Shown: positions 18,578 to 27,943, numbered from the stretch's first letter. The stretch is DNA of 64,000 bases from Microbacterium kyungheense (GCF_006783905.1 NZ_VFPE01000001.1:124001-188000), one strand, 5' to 3'. Notes: generated by a model from the letters alone, not told the origin. Translations and numbers: made by a program.

Positions 18578-18667
18578 CGTCGAGACCGGGGTTTGCGCCG
18601 GAGACCGGGGCCTGCGTCCTCGGCCTCGGCGGCAGACCCCGGTCTCGACGACGGAATCCCCGGTCTC
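18578..18667. repeat. Interleaved inverted repeats of GAGACCGGGG (bidirectional terminator-like)
   Basis: Four copies of GAGACCGGGG or its complement lie in 90 bases: 18583, 18601 (direct), 18636 and 18658 (inverted). CGTCGAGACCGGGGT (18578-18592) pairs perfectly with 18636-18650, and 18601-18610 with 18658-18667. The element fills the gap between the convergent HtrA and UxaC genes and is followed at once by GGGATGC. It fits a bidirectional terminator. Confidence 0.7.
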
Positions 18668-18714
18668 GGGATGCGGGCGGCGGGGACGCACGGGCCGTGC
18701 GCCCGGCCGCGCGC

Positions 18715-20121
18715 TCAGGCGTCCAGGCGGAAGACGCGGCGGGGGAGCGGGCCGACGAGATCGGCGGCGATCGCGTGCGCCTCGGCCTCGGGGAGTCGGC
18801 CAGTGGCGACGAGGGTGGCGAGCCAGCCGGCATCCATCCTCCTCGCGACGTCGTGACGGGCCGGGATCGAGAGGAAGGCGCGGGTGTCGTCGATGAAGCC
18901 GCTCGTCTTGCCGAAGCCCGCGGAGTCGGTGACGGCCTCGCGGTAGCGGCGGATGCCGTCGGGCGAGTCCAGGAACCACCACGGCGCCCCGGCGAAGACC
19001 GAGGGATAGAACCCGGCCAGCGGCGCGATCTCGCGGCTGAACGCGGTCTCGTCCACGGTGAACAGCACCATGCGGAAGCTGGGGTGCGTGCCGAAGTCGC
19101 GCAGCAGCTCGCGCAGCGGCACCGAGTACGCGGTCGGCAGGGGCAGGTCGTGACCCGTGTCGGGGCCGAAGCGCTGCAGCGTCGGCGCGTGGTGGTTGCG
19201 CAGCACGCCCGGGTGCAGCTGCATGACGAGGCCGTCCTCGCTCGACATCCGCGCCAGCTCCCACAGCATGTGCGCACGGTAGGCGGCGGCGTCGGATGCC
19301 GGCACGTCTCCCGCGCGTGCCGCGGCGTGGATGCGCTCGAGCTCGGCGGGCTCGGCCCGCACCGCCCACGCCTCGACCACGCCCGTGTCGGTCGAGGTGG
19401 CACCGCAGGCGCGGAAGAACGCGCGGCGGTCCTCGAGAGCGGCGATGAGCCCGGCGTGGGTTCCGGTCTCGATGCCGCTCGCGGCGGTGAGGTCGTCGAG
19501 CGCCTGACGCCAGCCCGGAGCCGACGGGTCGAGGTACCGGTCGGGGCGGAAAGTCGGGATGACGCGCCCGTGCCAGGAGGGATCGGCGGCCAGCGCGCGG
19601 TGCGCCGCGAGGTCGTCGGCCGGGTCGTCGGTGGTGGCGAGCACCTCGATGCGGAAGCGCTCGTACAGCCGGCGCGGCCGCGACGCCGGGTCGGCGATCC
19701 ATGCGGCGATCGCGTCGAACTGCTCGTCGGCGTTGCCCGCGGAAGGATGCCGATCGAGCCCGACCACGTTCTGCAGCGTGTCTTCGAGCCAGACCCGTAC
19801 CGGGGTCGCGGCGAACGCGTGCCAGTGCGACGCGAAGGCCCGCCACACGTCGCGGGGTGCGGACGAGCCGGCGGGACCGCGGCCGAGAGCGTCGAGCGGC
19901 ACCCCGTGGGCGTGCAGCAGGCGCAGCACGTAGTGATCGGGCGTCACCAGCAGCGCGGCCGGGTCGGCGAACGGGTCGTCGTCGAGCAGCAGCCGAGGGT
20001 CCACGTGACCGTGCGGCGACACGATGGGCGCGTCGGCCACCGCGGCGTACAGCTCGGCTGCGAGGCGCCGGACCCCGGCGTCGGCGGGGAACAGGCGGTC
20101 GGCGGCGGCTTTCAGCTCCAC
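18715..20121 (-). CDS. uxaC: Glucuronate/hexuronate isomerase
   Basis: 468 residues, standard UxaC length. It isomerises D-glucuronate to D-fructuronate (and galacturonate to tagaturonate), the first step of hexuronate breakdown. The amidohydrolase-like metal motif SPHGHVDPRLL is near residue 36. DHYVLRLLHAHG, WHGRVIPTFRPDRYLDP, LHPGVLRNHH and GAPWWFLDSPDG are all typical. The start is GTG at 20121 with GGAAG upstream. It is read away from the five-gene mannonate operon at 21478, with the LacI gene between, so the three units form one regulon by context. Confidence 0.95.
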   Translation of the reverse strand: MELKAAADRLFPADAGVRRLAAELYAAVADAPIVSPHGHVDPRLLLDDDPFADPAALLVTPDHYVLRLLHAHGVPLDALGRGPAGSSAPRDVWRAFASHWHAFAATPVRVWLEDTLQNVVGLDRHPSAGNADEQFDAIAAWIADPASRPRRLYERFRIEVLATTDDPADDLAAHRALAADPSWHGRVIPTFRPDRYLDPSAPGWRQALDDLTAASGIETGTHAGLIAALEDRRAFFRACGATSTDTGVVEAWAVRAEPAELERIHAAARAGDVPASDAAAYRAHMLWELARMSSEDGLVMQLHPGVLRNHHAPTLQRFGPDTGHDLPLPTAYSVPLRELLRDFGTHPSFRMVLFTVDETAFSREIAPLAGFYPSVFAGAPWWFLDSPDGIRRYREAVTDSAGFGKTSGFIDDTRAFLSIPARHDVARRMDAGWLATLVATGRLPEAEAHAIAADLVGPLPRRVFRLDA

Positions 20122-20167
20122 GGGCTTCCGTTCTCGATCGGTGCGGGTCGGTGAGGGTGCTCCCGGG

Positions 20168-21238
20168 TCACGAACCGCTGCCCGACGGCGCGGACTGTGA
20201 CACGGGAGCGGGCTGTGCGTCGGTCGCCGGCCCGCTGCTGCGGCGTGCGCGCAGGTAGGTGGGCAGGACCGCGCGCGTGCGGCCTGACCCGGTGCCGGCG
20301 ATCGTGTCGAGGAGCATCGTGACCGCCACCCGGCCGGCCTCCTCGATCGGGGCGGCGATCGTGGTGAGCGGCGGGTCGCAGAAGTCGGCACCGAAGACGT
20401 CGTCGCAGCCCACGATCGACAGGTCGTCGGGTACGCGCACGCCGCGTTCGCGCAGGCGGCGCAGCATGCCGAAGGCGATCACGTCGTTGAACACGATGCA
20501 CGCGGTCGCCGTTCCGACGACGGCGTCCGCGGCCGTCGCGCCGGCCTCGGCGTGCGGCATCCACGGTCCGCTGTGCTGCAGCTCGACGCCGAGCCCGGGG
20601 GCGGCCTCCTGCAGCGCCTGCCACCGCCGGGCGTTCGACCACGAGTCGGCCGGCCCGGCCACGTACGCGATGCGGCGATGGCCGAGCGAACGCAGATGCA
20701 GCAGCGCCTGCCGGGCGCCGTCGGGAGTGTCGAGGATGACGCTCGGCACCCCGGGGACGTCGCGGTTGACGGTCACGATCGGCTGCCGCTGGGCGAGGGC
20801 CGCGAGCTGGCGCTCGTCCAGGCGGGATGCGGCCAGGATCACGCCGTCGGCCGACTTGCGCATCAGATCGATGGTCTCGGCCTCGATCTCGCCGGACTCC
20901 TCGGTGTCGACGAGCAGCTGCGCATAGCCGGCCGCGCGGAGCTGGCGCTGGGCACCGCGGATGAGACCGAAGTAGAAGGGGTTGGCGATGTCGGGCACGA
21001 GCAGCGCCACGGTCCTCGTCGCTCCCGACACCAGCGAGCGCGCGTGCGAGCTCGGCACGTACGACAGCTCGGCGGCGGCCGCGACGACGCGCTGGCGTGT
21101 CGCCTCGCTCACCCGGCCGGGCATGCTGAGCGCGCGCGAGACCGTGGAGGTCGCGACGCCTGCCAGGCGCGCCACGTCGCCGATGGTGGCGGGTCGCCGG
21201 CTTGCGGCATCCACTTCTTCGCTCATCGCTGCGTCCAT
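20168..21238 (-). CDS. LacI-family repressor of the hexuronate cluster
   Basis: About 356 residues. The helix-turn-helix TIGDVARLAGVATSTVSRALSMPGRVSEATRQRV (about 18-50) is textbook LacI/GalR, including the hinge with SHARSLVSGATRTVALLVPDIANPFY. A periplasmic-binding-protein-like effector domain follows, and the tail is Ser/Pro-rich. Start choice is uncertain: ATG at 21238 or the in-frame ATG at 21226; neither has a strong ribosome site. It lies between uxaC and the divergent operon at 21478, which carries a LacI-type operator, so it probably represses both and itself. The effector is probably a hexuronate or catabolite. Confidence 0.9.
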   Translation of the reverse strand: MDAAMSEEVDAASRRPATIGDVARLAGVATSTVSRALSMPGRVSEATRQRVVAAAAELSYVPSSHARSLVSGATRTVALLVPDIANPFYFGLIRGAQRQLRAAGYAQLLVDTEESGEIEAETIDLMRKSADGVILAASRLDERQLAALAQRQPIVTVNRDVPGVPSVILDTPDGARQALLHLRSLGHRRIAYVAGPADSWSNARRWQALQEAAPGLGVELQHSGPWMPHAEAGATAADAVVGTATACIVFNDVIAFGMLRRLRERGVRVPDDLSIVGCDDVFGADFCDPPLTTIAAPIEEAGRVAVTMLLDTIAGTGSGRTRAVLPTYLRARRSSGPATDAQPAPVSQSAPSGSGS

Positions 21239-21287
21239 CCGGGGCGTCGTCCCACCTCTCAGAGCCGCCGTCACACCGTTGCGAGAT

Positions 21288-21350
21288 CAGGAGATCCGGC
21301 GAAGACAGGACGATCGTCGCGCAATCGTCCTGCGTAGGCGAGATCTCCTG
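21288..21350. repeat. Long imperfect palindrome in the lacI-operon divergent region
   Basis: Two 29-base arms (21288-21316 and 21322-21350) match in two 9-bp blocks, CAGGAGATC and CAGGACGAT, around a 5-base loop. Unlike most long palindromes in the window it sits between divergent genes, so it is not an ordinary terminator. GTGGATGCCGG follows at 21361. It could form a stem in the 5' leader of the LacI mRNA, or be a member of the GGATGCC-bordered element class. Confidence 0.6.
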
Positions 21351-21407
21351 TTCTGGAGAAGTGGATGCCGGCGGTCGGTGCGAGCCTAACCACCATGGCA
21401 ACTTTTG

Positions 21408-21445
21408 GCAAACGATTGCACGGATGAGGGCGGCCGGGCTAGCCT
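21408..21445 (+). promoter_or_regulatory. LacI-type operator over a promoter for the mannonate operon
   Basis: GCAAACGATTGC (21408-21419) has GCAA/TTGC arms and the central CG typical of LacI-family operators. It overlaps a -35-like TTGCAC (21416-21421), which is 18 bases before TAGCCT (21440-21445). Transcription would start about 25 bases upstream of the ATG at 21478. The assigned regulator is the adjacent LacI protein. Confidence 0.6.
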
Positions 21446-21477
21446 GATCGCGCCCCCGTCCCCGAACGAGAATCGCG

Positions 21478-22350
21478 ATGACGAACGACACGACCTGGCA
21501 GCTGTCCGGTTTCGGCGACGAGATCGACCCCGACCCTCGCATCCAGTGCGCCGTGCTGTCGGCGCTCGGTGCGCGGCACGTCGAGGTGCGCTCGGCGTGG
21601 GGCACCAACATCGTCGACCTCGACGACGACGGACTCGATGCGCTCGCCGCGACGATCCGCGACGCGGGCATGGGGGTCTCGGCGATCGCCTCGCCGATCG
21701 GCAAGAGCGAGCTGAGCGAGCCCGCGGAGTACGAGCTCGGACGCCTCGATCGCGCGCTGCGCGCCGCCGACGTCCTCGGGTCGCGCTACATCCGGCTCTT
21801 CTCGTTCTGGTGCCATGAGCCGGATGCTTCGTCTCGTTCCTCGCTCAGCACAAGTGCCGCTGCGCGCGGACGCGACGAGATCCTCCGCCGCATGGGCACG
21901 TGGGCCGAGCGTGCGGCCGCCGCGGGCGTGACCCTCGTGCACGAGAACGAGAAGCACATCTACGGCGACGTGCCCGAGCGTGTGCTCGACATCGTGCGGA
22001 CGGTCGGCTCGCCGTCCCTCCGCCTCGCCTGGGACAACGCCAACTTCGTGCAGGTCGGCGTGCGTCCGGTCGCCGACGGGTGGGCGCAGCTCGCCCCGTA
22101 CGTCGAGTACCTGCAGGTCAAGGACGCCCGTCTCGCGGACGGCGAGGTCGTGCCCGCAGGCGAGGGCGACGGCGAGCTGCGCGAGACGATCGCTAACCTG
22201 CGGGATGCCGGATTCTCGGGCTTCGCGTCACTCGAACCCCATCTCACCGATTTCACCGCCACCGGCGGCTTCTCGGGCGCCGCCGCCTTCGGTCGCGCTG
22301 CCCGGGCGTTCCGTTCCCTCACCGACCACGCAGGAGTGACACTCGCATGA
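21478..22350 (+). CDS. Sugar phosphate isomerase/epimerase-like TIM-barrel protein
   Basis: 290 residues of the xylose-isomerase-like/AP-endonuclease-2 TIM-barrel family, the fold used for metal-dependent sugar epimerisation or isomerisation. Metal-ligand candidates are the acidic residues in LVHENEKHIYGD, LAWDNANFVQ, QVKDARL and ASLEPHL. First gene of a five-gene operon for hexuronate breakdown; its stop overlaps the next start (ATGA). Near residue 117 it carries an odd segment (DASSRSSLSTSAAARG), encoded by a 35-base repeat that also occurs intergenically at 37266. That segment looks like an in-frame insertion into a surface loop. Substrate unknown. Confidence 0.8.
   Translation: MTNDTTWQLSGFGDEIDPDPRIQCAVLSALGARHVEVRSAWGTNIVDLDDDGLDALAATIRDAGMGVSAIASPIGKSELSEPAEYELGRLDRALRAADVLGSRYIRLFSFWCHEPDASSRSSLSTSAAARGRDEILRRMGTWAERAAAAGVTLVHENEKHIYGDVPERVLDIVRTVGSPSLRLAWDNANFVQVGVRPVADGWAQLAPYVEYLQVKDARLADGEVVPAGEGDGELRETIANLRDAGFSGFASLEPHLTDFTATGGFSGAAAFGRAARAFRSLTDHAGVTLA
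21826..21860 (+). repeat. 35-bp dispersed repeat, copy 1 (inside a gene)
   Basis: GCTTCGTCTCGTTCCTCGCT and the next 15 bases match 37266-37300 with a single mismatch at 21852. This copy lies in frame within the TIM-barrel gene and encodes a Ser/Ala-rich loop; copy 2 is intergenic. Confidence 0.85.
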
Positions 22351-23507
22351 CCACCGCCACCGCCCCCCTTGCCACCGCGATCGTCGGCTGCGGCGTCATC
22401 GGCCGCACCCACGTGGAGTCCGTGCTCGCCTTCGCCGAGCTCGAGCTGGTCGCCCTGATCGACCCCGTCCGCGAGCGCGCCGACGCCCTCGCCGATGAGG
22501 TCGAGGCGCGCACCGGCGCGCGGCCGCGCGTGTTCGCCTCGATCGAGGACCTGGTGCGTGCCGGGGTGCAGGTCGGGCTCGTCGTGATCGGCACGCCGAG
22601 CGGCCTGCACGTCGAGCAGGGCATCGCCGCCCTCGAAGCCGGGGCGCACGTGATCATCGAGAAGCCGCTCGACGTGGATCTGGTGCGGGCGCGGCGTCTC
22701 GCCGACGCGGCACGCGCGCACGCCGGCCAGGTGTGCACGATCATCAGCCAGCACCGCTTCGACCCGGCGAGCCAGGTCGTGCACGCCGCGATCGAGGCGG
22801 GCGGCTTCGGCCGGCTGACCTCTGCCGTGGCGACCGTGCCGTGGTGGCGCTCGCAGGGCTACTACGACTCGGGCGATTGGCGCGGGACGTGGGCGCTCGA
22901 CGGCGGCGGCGCGCTCATGAACCAGGGCGTGCACACGCTCGACCTGCTGCTGTGGTTCCTCGGCCGGCCGGTGTCGGTGAGCGCCGAGTTCGCGCTGCTC
23001 GCCCACGACGGCGTCGAGGTCGAAGACACCGTCGTGGCCACCATCACGTTCGCCTCGGGCGCGCTCGCCGTGCTGCACGCGACGACCGCCGGATACCCCG
23101 GACTCGCGGTGCGCCTGCAGGTGCAGGGCTCGGCAGGATCCGCCGTCATCGACTCCGACGAGCTGGAGTACATCCACGTCGCCGACGCCACCGGCGGCAA
23201 CGACATGGGGCTGCAGGGCGGCGGAAACCAGCGCGACCGCTACGGCCTCGACGCCGCGAACGGCGATGCGCCGGTCGACGCCACGCAGTCGGCGACCGGT
23301 CATGAGCGGCAGTACCGCGACCTGCTCGACGCGGTGGCGGACGGCCGCGACCCGATCGTCACCGTCGACGAGGCGCTGTTCACCCTTGCGACCGTGCGCG
23401 CGGTCTACGCGTCGGCGGCGACCGGCTCGAAGGTTCGCATCGACGACGTGCTCGCCGGCGCGTACGACGACGTCGAGCTCGTCGTCCCGGCGCCCCAGTT
23501 CGCATGA
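22347..23507 (+). CDS. Gfo/Idh/MocA-family oxidoreductase
   Basis: 386 residues. N-terminal Rossmann domain begins ATAIVGCGVIGRTHVE (GxGxxG nucleotide-binding loop near residue 14), with the family signature EKPLDVD (catalytic Lys near 111) and GGGALMNQGVHTLDLLLWFLG (His near 200) in the C-terminal alpha/beta domain. These enzymes oxidise or reduce a sugar, inositol or sugar acid with NAD(P). It overlaps both neighbours by 4 bases, so it is co-translated with a TIM isomerase and a mannonate/fructuronate dehydrogenase. A similar isomerase-oxidoreductase pair recurs at 50298-52246. Confidence 0.88.
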   Translation: MTTATAPLATAIVGCGVIGRTHVESVLAFAELELVALIDPVRERADALADEVEARTGARPRVFASIEDLVRAGVQVGLVVIGTPSGLHVEQGIAALEAGAHVIIEKPLDVDLVRARRLADAARAHAGQVCTIISQHRFDPASQVVHAAIEAGGFGRLTSAVATVPWWRSQGYYDSGDWRGTWALDGGGALMNQGVHTLDLLLWFLGRPVSVSAEFALLAHDGVEVEDTVVATITFASGALAVLHATTAGYPGLAVRLQVQGSAGSAVIDSDELEYIHVADATGGNDMGLQGGGNQRDRYGLDAANGDAPVDATQSATGHERQYRDLLDAVADGRDPIVTVDEALFTLATVRAVYASAATGSKVRIDDVLAGAYDDVELVVPAPQFA

Positions 23508-24814
23508 GCGCCCCGCCGGTGCGGATCGCGCACGTCGGTCTCGGCGCCTTCGTCCGCTCGCATCAGGCCTGGTACACCGAGCTCGCCAACCGCGCCGCCG
23601 CGGCGGACGGCGGCGAGGTATGGGGCATCGCGGCGTTCACGGTGCGCTCACCACGCGCGGCCGAGGTGCTCGCCGCACGGGACTGCCGCTATCCGCTCGT
23701 GCTGCTCGGGCGGGACTCCGAGCGCGTCGAGACGATCGAGGCGATCGTCGAGGCCCACGACGGCGCCGACGCGGAACGATGGCGCGAGGCGGCGGCATCC
23801 GTCGCCGTCATCACGGTCACCATCACAGAGGCCGGCTATCACCCGAGCGACGAGCAGGCCGCCGCCGACCGCGCGGCCCTGCGGGCCGGAGTGCTGCCGG
23901 CCACGGCTCCCGCACGCCTCGTAGACGGGCTGCGCGCGCGCCGCGCCGCGGCAGGCGGACCCGTGGCGGTCGTCAGCTGCGACAACCTGCGCGACAACGG
24001 GGGAGTCCTCGCGCGGGCGGTGGGCGGTGTCGCCCGGGACGTCGACCCGCCGCTGGCCGACTGGATCGACGCGAACGTGTCGTTCGTGTCGACCGCGGTC
24101 GACCGCATCACGCCGGCACCGGATCCCGAGATGCTGCCCGTGCAGCTGCGCGACGACCCGACCGCGCTCGTCGCGGAGGAGTACGGCTCGTGGATCCTCG
24201 CGGGCGCGTTTCCGGCAGGGCGCCCGTCATGGGAGGCAGCCGGCGCGCAGTTCGTCGACGACATCGCGCCGTACGAGCTGCGCAAGCTCTGGCTGCTCAA
24301 CGCCGGCCACACCCTCCTGGCGTCGCTGGGCCTGCTGCGCGGTCACAGCACCGTCGCCGAGGCGATGGGCGACCGGGCCTGCCGCACGGCGCTCGACGAG
24401 CTGTGGACCGACGCCGGCGACGTCCTGCCCTTCCCGCCCGGCGAGCTCGCCCTGGTGCGCGCGGCGATCGCCGAGCGCTTCGAGAACCCGCGCATCCGTC
24501 ACGAGCTGCGCCAGATCGCGCGCGACAGCGAGCTCAAGCTGCGCGAGCGCGTCGTCCCGGTCGTGGCCGAGCGCCTGCGGCGCGGACTCGCGGCGGGTGA
24601 CGGAGAGCTGACCGCGCTCGCCGCCTGGGGCGCCGCAGTCCGCGCCGGCGTGCTCGAGGGCCCCGACCTCGGCGAGCCCGGCGTGGGGGAGGATGCCGCC
24701 GCCGCTGCGATCGTGCACAGCCTCGCCCCCGACCTTGCCGCAGGGCCGCACGGCGCCGGAGTGACGGCATCCACGGCTCTGCTCATCCGCACACTCGAAG
24801 GGACCGCATCGTGA
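23504..24814 (+). CDS. uxuB: Mannitol-dehydrogenase-family fructuronate reductase (UxuB-like)
   Basis: 436 residues of the long-chain polyol dehydrogenase family. The nucleotide-binding N terminus is [41 protein letters not shown] and [20 protein letters not shown] carry the Lys and His of the family's active site. In hexuronate metabolism the family reduces D-fructuronate to D-mannonate. Position between uxaC-linked genes and a ManD-like dehydratase supports that role over mannitol or tagaturonate oxidation. ATGA overlap upstream and GTGA overlap downstream. Confidence 0.85.
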   Translation: MSAPPVRIAHVGLGAFVRSHQAWYTELANRAAAADGGEVWGIAAFTVRSPRAAEVLAARDCRYPLVLLGRDSERVETIEAIVEAHDGADAERWREAAASVAVITVTITEAGYHPSDEQAAADRAALRAGVLPATAPARLVDGLRARRAAAGGPVAVVSCDNLRDNGGVLARAVGGVARDVDPPLADWIDANVSFVSTAVDRITPAPDPEMLPVQLRDDPTALVAEEYGSWILAGAFPAGRPSWEAAGAQFVDDIAPYELRKLWLLNAGHTLLASLGLLRGHSTVAEAMGDRACRTALDELWTDAGDVLPFPPGELALVRAAIAERFENPRIRHELRQIARDSELKLRERVVPVVAERLRRGLAAGDGELTALAAWGAAVRAGVLEGPDLGEPGVGEDAAAAAIVHSLAPDLAAGPHGAGVTASTALLIRTLEGTAS

Positions 24815-26049
24815 TCATCGACAAGGCTGAGGTGATCGTCACCAGCCCCAACCGCAACTTCGTCACGCTCAAGCTCACGACCGACGACGGCCTCACGGGA
24901 CTGGGCGATGCGACGCTCAACGGCCGGGAGCTCGCGGTCGTGGCGTACCTCACCGAACATGTGGTGCCGCTGCTGCTCGGCCGCGACGCGCACCGCATCG
25001 AAGACACGTGGCAGTTCCTGTACCGGTCGGCGTACTGGCGGCGGGGACCGGTTACGATGGCCGCGATCGCCGCGGTCGACATGGCGCTGTGGGACATCAA
25101 GGGCAAGGCCGCGGGCATGCCCGTGTACCAGCTGCTCGGCGGTGCCTCACGCAACGGGCTGCTCGCCTACGGCCACGCGTCGGGGACCGACCTGCCTTCG
25201 CTGTTCGACTCGGTGCGCGACCACCTCGAGCAGGGATTCAAGGCCATCCGCATCCAGACGGCCGTGCCCGGGCTGAAGGCGATCTACGGCATCGCCGCGC
25301 AGGCCGCGTTCACCGGCGGCGGCGAAGAGCGGTACGACCACGAGCCCGCCCGCCGCGGCGCGAAGCCCGTCGAGGAGGACTGGGAGACCCGGCCCTACCT
25401 GCTGCACCTGCCGAAGGTGTTCGAAGCCGTGCGCAACGAGTTCGGGCCCGAGATCCCGCTGCTGCACGACGGTCACCACCGCATGACGCCGATCCAGGCC
25501 GCGCGCCTGGGCAAGGACCTCGAGCCGTACGACCTGTTCTGGCTCGAGGACTGCACGCCGGCCGAGAACCAGGAGGCGCTGCGGCTCGTCCGCCAGCACA
25601 CCACGACGCCCCTCGCCATCGGCGAGATCTTCAACACGGTGTGGGACTTCAAGGACATCATCCGCGACCAGCTGATCGACTACGTGCGCGGCGCCGTCAC
25701 CCACATGGGCGGCATCACGGCGCTCAAGAAGACGCTCGACTACGCGGCGCTGTACCAGATCAAGTCGGGCATGCACGGGCCGACCGACATCTCTCCGGTC
25801 GGCATGGCGGCCGCGATGCACCTGGGCCTGGCGATCCACAACTTCGGCATCCAGGAGTACATGAAGCACGGCGCGCGCACCGACGAGGTGTTCCAGCAGT
25901 CCTTCACGTGGCAGGACGGCCTGCTGCACCCGGGCGATCAGCCGGGACTCGGCGTCGAACTCGACCTCGACGAGGCCGGGAAGTACCCGTACGAGCAGGC
26001 CTATCTGCCGTACAACCGGCTGTCCGACGGCACCGTCCACGACTGGTAG
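24811..26049 (+). CDS. manD: D-mannonate dehydratase, ManD/RspA enolase-superfamily type
   Basis: 412 residues starting at GTG 24811 inside the uxuB stop. The sequence has the ManD hallmarks: [52 protein letters not shown] with [33 protein letters not shown] and the C-terminal [13 protein letters not shown]. The metal ligands are the Asp, Glu and Glu in [13 protein letters not shown] and AIGEIF. It converts D-mannonate to 2-keto-3-deoxy-D-gluconate and replaces UxuA in this pathway. No KDG kinase or aldolase gene is in the window. Some family members act weakly on gluconate, so high activity is expected but unproved. Confidence 0.92.
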   Translation: MIIDKAEVIVTSPNRNFVTLKLTTDDGLTGLGDATLNGRELAVVAYLTEHVVPLLLGRDAHRIEDTWQFLYRSAYWRRGPVTMAAIAAVDMALWDIKGKAAGMPVYQLLGGASRNGLLAYGHASGTDLPSLFDSVRDHLEQGFKAIRIQTAVPGLKAIYGIAAQAAFTGGGEERYDHEPARRGAKPVEEDWETRPYLLHLPKVFEAVRNEFGPEIPLLHDGHHRMTPIQAARLGKDLEPYDLFWLEDCTPAENQEALRLVRQHTTTPLAIGEIFNTVWDFKDIIRDQLIDYVRGAVTHMGGITALKKTLDYAALYQIKSGMHGPTDISPVGMAAAMHLGLAIHNFGIQEYMKHGARTDEVFQQSFTWQDGLLHPGDQPGLGVELDLDEAGKYPYEQAYLPYNRLSDGTVHDW

Positions 26050-26057
26050 GAGACGAC

Positions 26058-26915
26058 ATGGCACGCATCGGCGTACAGGCGATGATGCTGCGGGGCGCGA
26101 TCGAAGAGCTCGGCGCGTACGAGGCGATCCGGCGGACGGCCGACGTGGGCTACCGCGTCGCGGAGCTGTCGGCCACCCGGCTGACGCCCGAGGTGCTCGC
26201 CGACCTGCGGCGGGCACAGGACGACTTCGGGTTCCAGGTGTGCTCGACGTCGGCGGGGGTCGGTCCCGAGGGAGCGGCCAACCCCTCACTGGAGACCGAG
26301 TTCGACAAGGTCGTGTCAGACACCCGTGCTCTCGGCGCGACGATGGTGCGCATCGGCATGCTGCCCATCCCGATGCTGCGGTCGCTCGACGGCGTCCTGG
26401 AGTTCTGCCGCATCGCGGACGCCGCCGCCGTGCGCCTGGCCGACGAGGGCATCGCGCTGTACTACCACAACCACCACGTCGAGTTCGCGAAGCAGGACGG
26501 CCGCTTCCTCCTCGACGTCATCGCGGATGCCTCACCCCACGTCGGCATCGAGCTCGACGTCCACTGGATCCAGCGCGGCGGCCTCGACCCCGTCCGGGTC
26601 ATCGACCAGTACGCCGGCCGCGTGAAGCTCGTGCACCTCAAGGACTACCGGATCGGCTGGCCCGAGGCATCGACGATCGACGCCCTCGAGCGCGGCGACC
26701 ACACGGCGTTCCAGGACGGCTGGAAGGGGCTCGTGCAGTTCGCCGAGGTCGGCGAGGGCAACCTGGACTGGCCCGCGATCATCGCCCACAGCCTGGGCGC
26801 CAGTGCCGAGCACCTGCTCGTCGAGCAGGACGAGCTGTACGGCCGCACCGTGTGGGAGTCGCTCGCGATCTCGCGCCGCAACCTCGTCGCCCTCGGGTAC
26901 GAGCACCTGTTCTAG
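26058..26915 (+). CDS. Sugar phosphate isomerase/epimerase-like TIM-barrel protein
   Basis: 285 residues, last gene of the hexuronate operon. Metal-site candidates are in ALYYHNHHVEF, GIELDVHWIQRGG, KLVHLKDYRIGW and VGEGNLDWPAII, as in IolE/IolI-like barrels. ATG at 26058 follows TAGGAGACG, 8 bases after manD. It differs clearly from the TIM protein at 21478, so the operon has two non-identical isomerases. Likely handles a keto-sugar or sugar acid; substrate unknown. A 29-bp perfect hairpin follows 25 bases after the stop. Confidence 0.8.
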   Translation: MARIGVQAMMLRGAIEELGAYEAIRRTADVGYRVAELSATRLTPEVLADLRRAQDDFGFQVCSTSAGVGPEGAANPSLETEFDKVVSDTRALGATMVRIGMLPIPMLRSLDGVLEFCRIADAAAVRLADEGIALYYHNHHVEFAKQDGRFLLDVIADASPHVGIELDVHWIQRGGLDPVRVIDQYAGRVKLVHLKDYRIGWPEASTIDALERGDHTAFQDGWKGLVQFAEVGEGNLDWPAIIAHSLGASAEHLLVEQDELYGRTVWESLAISRRNLVALGYEHLF

Positions 26916-26940
26916 GCGGGCCGCCCGCTGCCCGGCATCC

Positions 26941-27017
26941 GTTCAACAGGTCAACCGCGGTTCATCAGGGCGGATCCCGCGATCGTGTCCTGATGAACCG
27001 CGGTTGACCTGTTGAAC
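26941..27017. terminator. Perfect 29-bp palindrome between convergent operons
   Basis: Arms 26941-26969 and 26989-27017 are exact complements (29 of 29), with a 19-base loop; the outer sequence is GTTCAACAGGTCAACCGCGG. It lies between the stops of the plus-strand hexuronate operon (26915) and the minus-strand mutarotase-like gene (27083). GGCATCC abuts the left arm and GGATGCC lies 10 bases beyond the right arm. It is by far the strongest stem in the window and can terminate both operons. Confidence 0.85.
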
Positions 27018-27082
27018 GAGGGCGGCTGGATGCCGGCGGCCGGGGAAGTGGGTCACCCCGGCCCCGAGCGGCGTGCGGCGGG

Positions 27083-27943
27083 TCAGGGCCCGGTCCGCGC
27101 GAGCGACAGCGAGAAGTCGGCCGTGACGGCGCCACGGGCGGGGACGAGGATGGGGCCGAGGGTCTCGTCGGTGACGTCGTACGGGCGCGAGGCGGGTTCC
27201 AGGGCGATCGTGCTGGTCGCCCCCCACCACGGGAATCCGGGCGTGAACCGATGCTCCTGCCACACGTGCAGCTGCGGGAAGAGCGCGGGGTCCCACCGCA
27301 GGACGGCATCCCATCCGCCGCCGCGCAGCCGGGCGACGCCGCGCGTGCCCGACGGCACGGACCGGAACGCACCGTGCCGCTCGCCCGGCCGGGGGAAGTG
27401 CACGTCCACCCGCTCGCCGTCCACCGTCAGCGCTGCGCCGGGGCCTGCGAGCACCTCCGCGAAGGCGGGGTGCTCGGTCCAGGTGATCGCGACGGCGGCG
27501 TCGGACGGGTTCTCGACGCACTGCCGCACCCGCACGCCGGCATCGGTCGCCTCGGTGCGCCGGCGCAGCACCAGCGGCACCGTGTCGAGCGTGACCTCCA
27601 GCGTGCAGGACGCCTCGTCCGCGGCCACGGTGCACCAGTGACGCCAGGCGGCCTCGCCGTGGAACGGGTGCGACACGCCGTCGACCGTGCGGTCGTCGCC
27701 GGCGTGGGGGAGGAGCGGATGCCACCCCCCGGCGTAGCGCTCGTGCCACCGGCGGTTCGAATCCGCCGCGGGCGGCGCCTCGGGCTCCTCGTGGTCGCGG
27801 CCGGCGAGCTGCAGCAGGAACTCGGTGCCGGTGGACGTCTCGACGACCGACGTGATGCGCGCGCCGGTCTCGTCGACCGACACGGCGAAGCCGCCGCCGG
27901 GCGAGCGCAACGCGTGCCGGCGGCCGGGGTTCCCGGCGGTCAT
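27083..27943 (-). CDS. Aldose-1-epimerase/mutarotase-like protein
   Basis: 286 residues with a galactose-mutarotase-like beta-sandwich layout: GFAVSVDETGARITSVVE, YAGGWHPLLPHAGD, an acidic TEHPAF turn, and PHLHVWQEH-type FPQLHVWQEHRFTPGFPWWGATSTIALEP near the C terminus. Such proteins interconvert sugar anomers or bind sugars. The classical His-Asp-Glu set cannot be assigned with certainty. ATG at 27943 overlaps the ROK stop (TGATG). It is the last gene of the minus-strand operon starting at 34749 and presumably prepares the imported sugar. Confidence 0.7.
   Translation of the reverse strand: MTAGNPGRRHALRSPGGGFAVSVDETGARITSVVETSTGTEFLLQLAGRDHEEPEAPPAADSNRRWHERYAGGWHPLLPHAGDDRTVDGVSHPFHGEAAWRHWCTVAADEASCTLEVTLDTVPLVLRRRTEATDAGVRVRQCVENPSDAAVAITWTEHPAFAEVLAGPGAALTVDGERVDVHFPRPGERHGAFRSVPSGTRGVARLRGGGWDAVLRWDPALFPQLHVWQEHRFTPGFPWWGATSTIALEPASRPYDVTDETLGPILVPARGAVTADFSLSLARTGP

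Noticed and set aside
18578..18667. CRISPR array
   Set aside because: The four GAGACCGGGG copies alternate in orientation and have no uniform spacers; it is a palindrome cluster, and no cas genes are present.
21288..21350. Riboswitch upstream of the mannonate operon
   Set aside because: The palindrome lies upstream of the predicted plus-strand promoter (21416-21445), so it would not be in that mRNA; no known riboswitch core was recognised.
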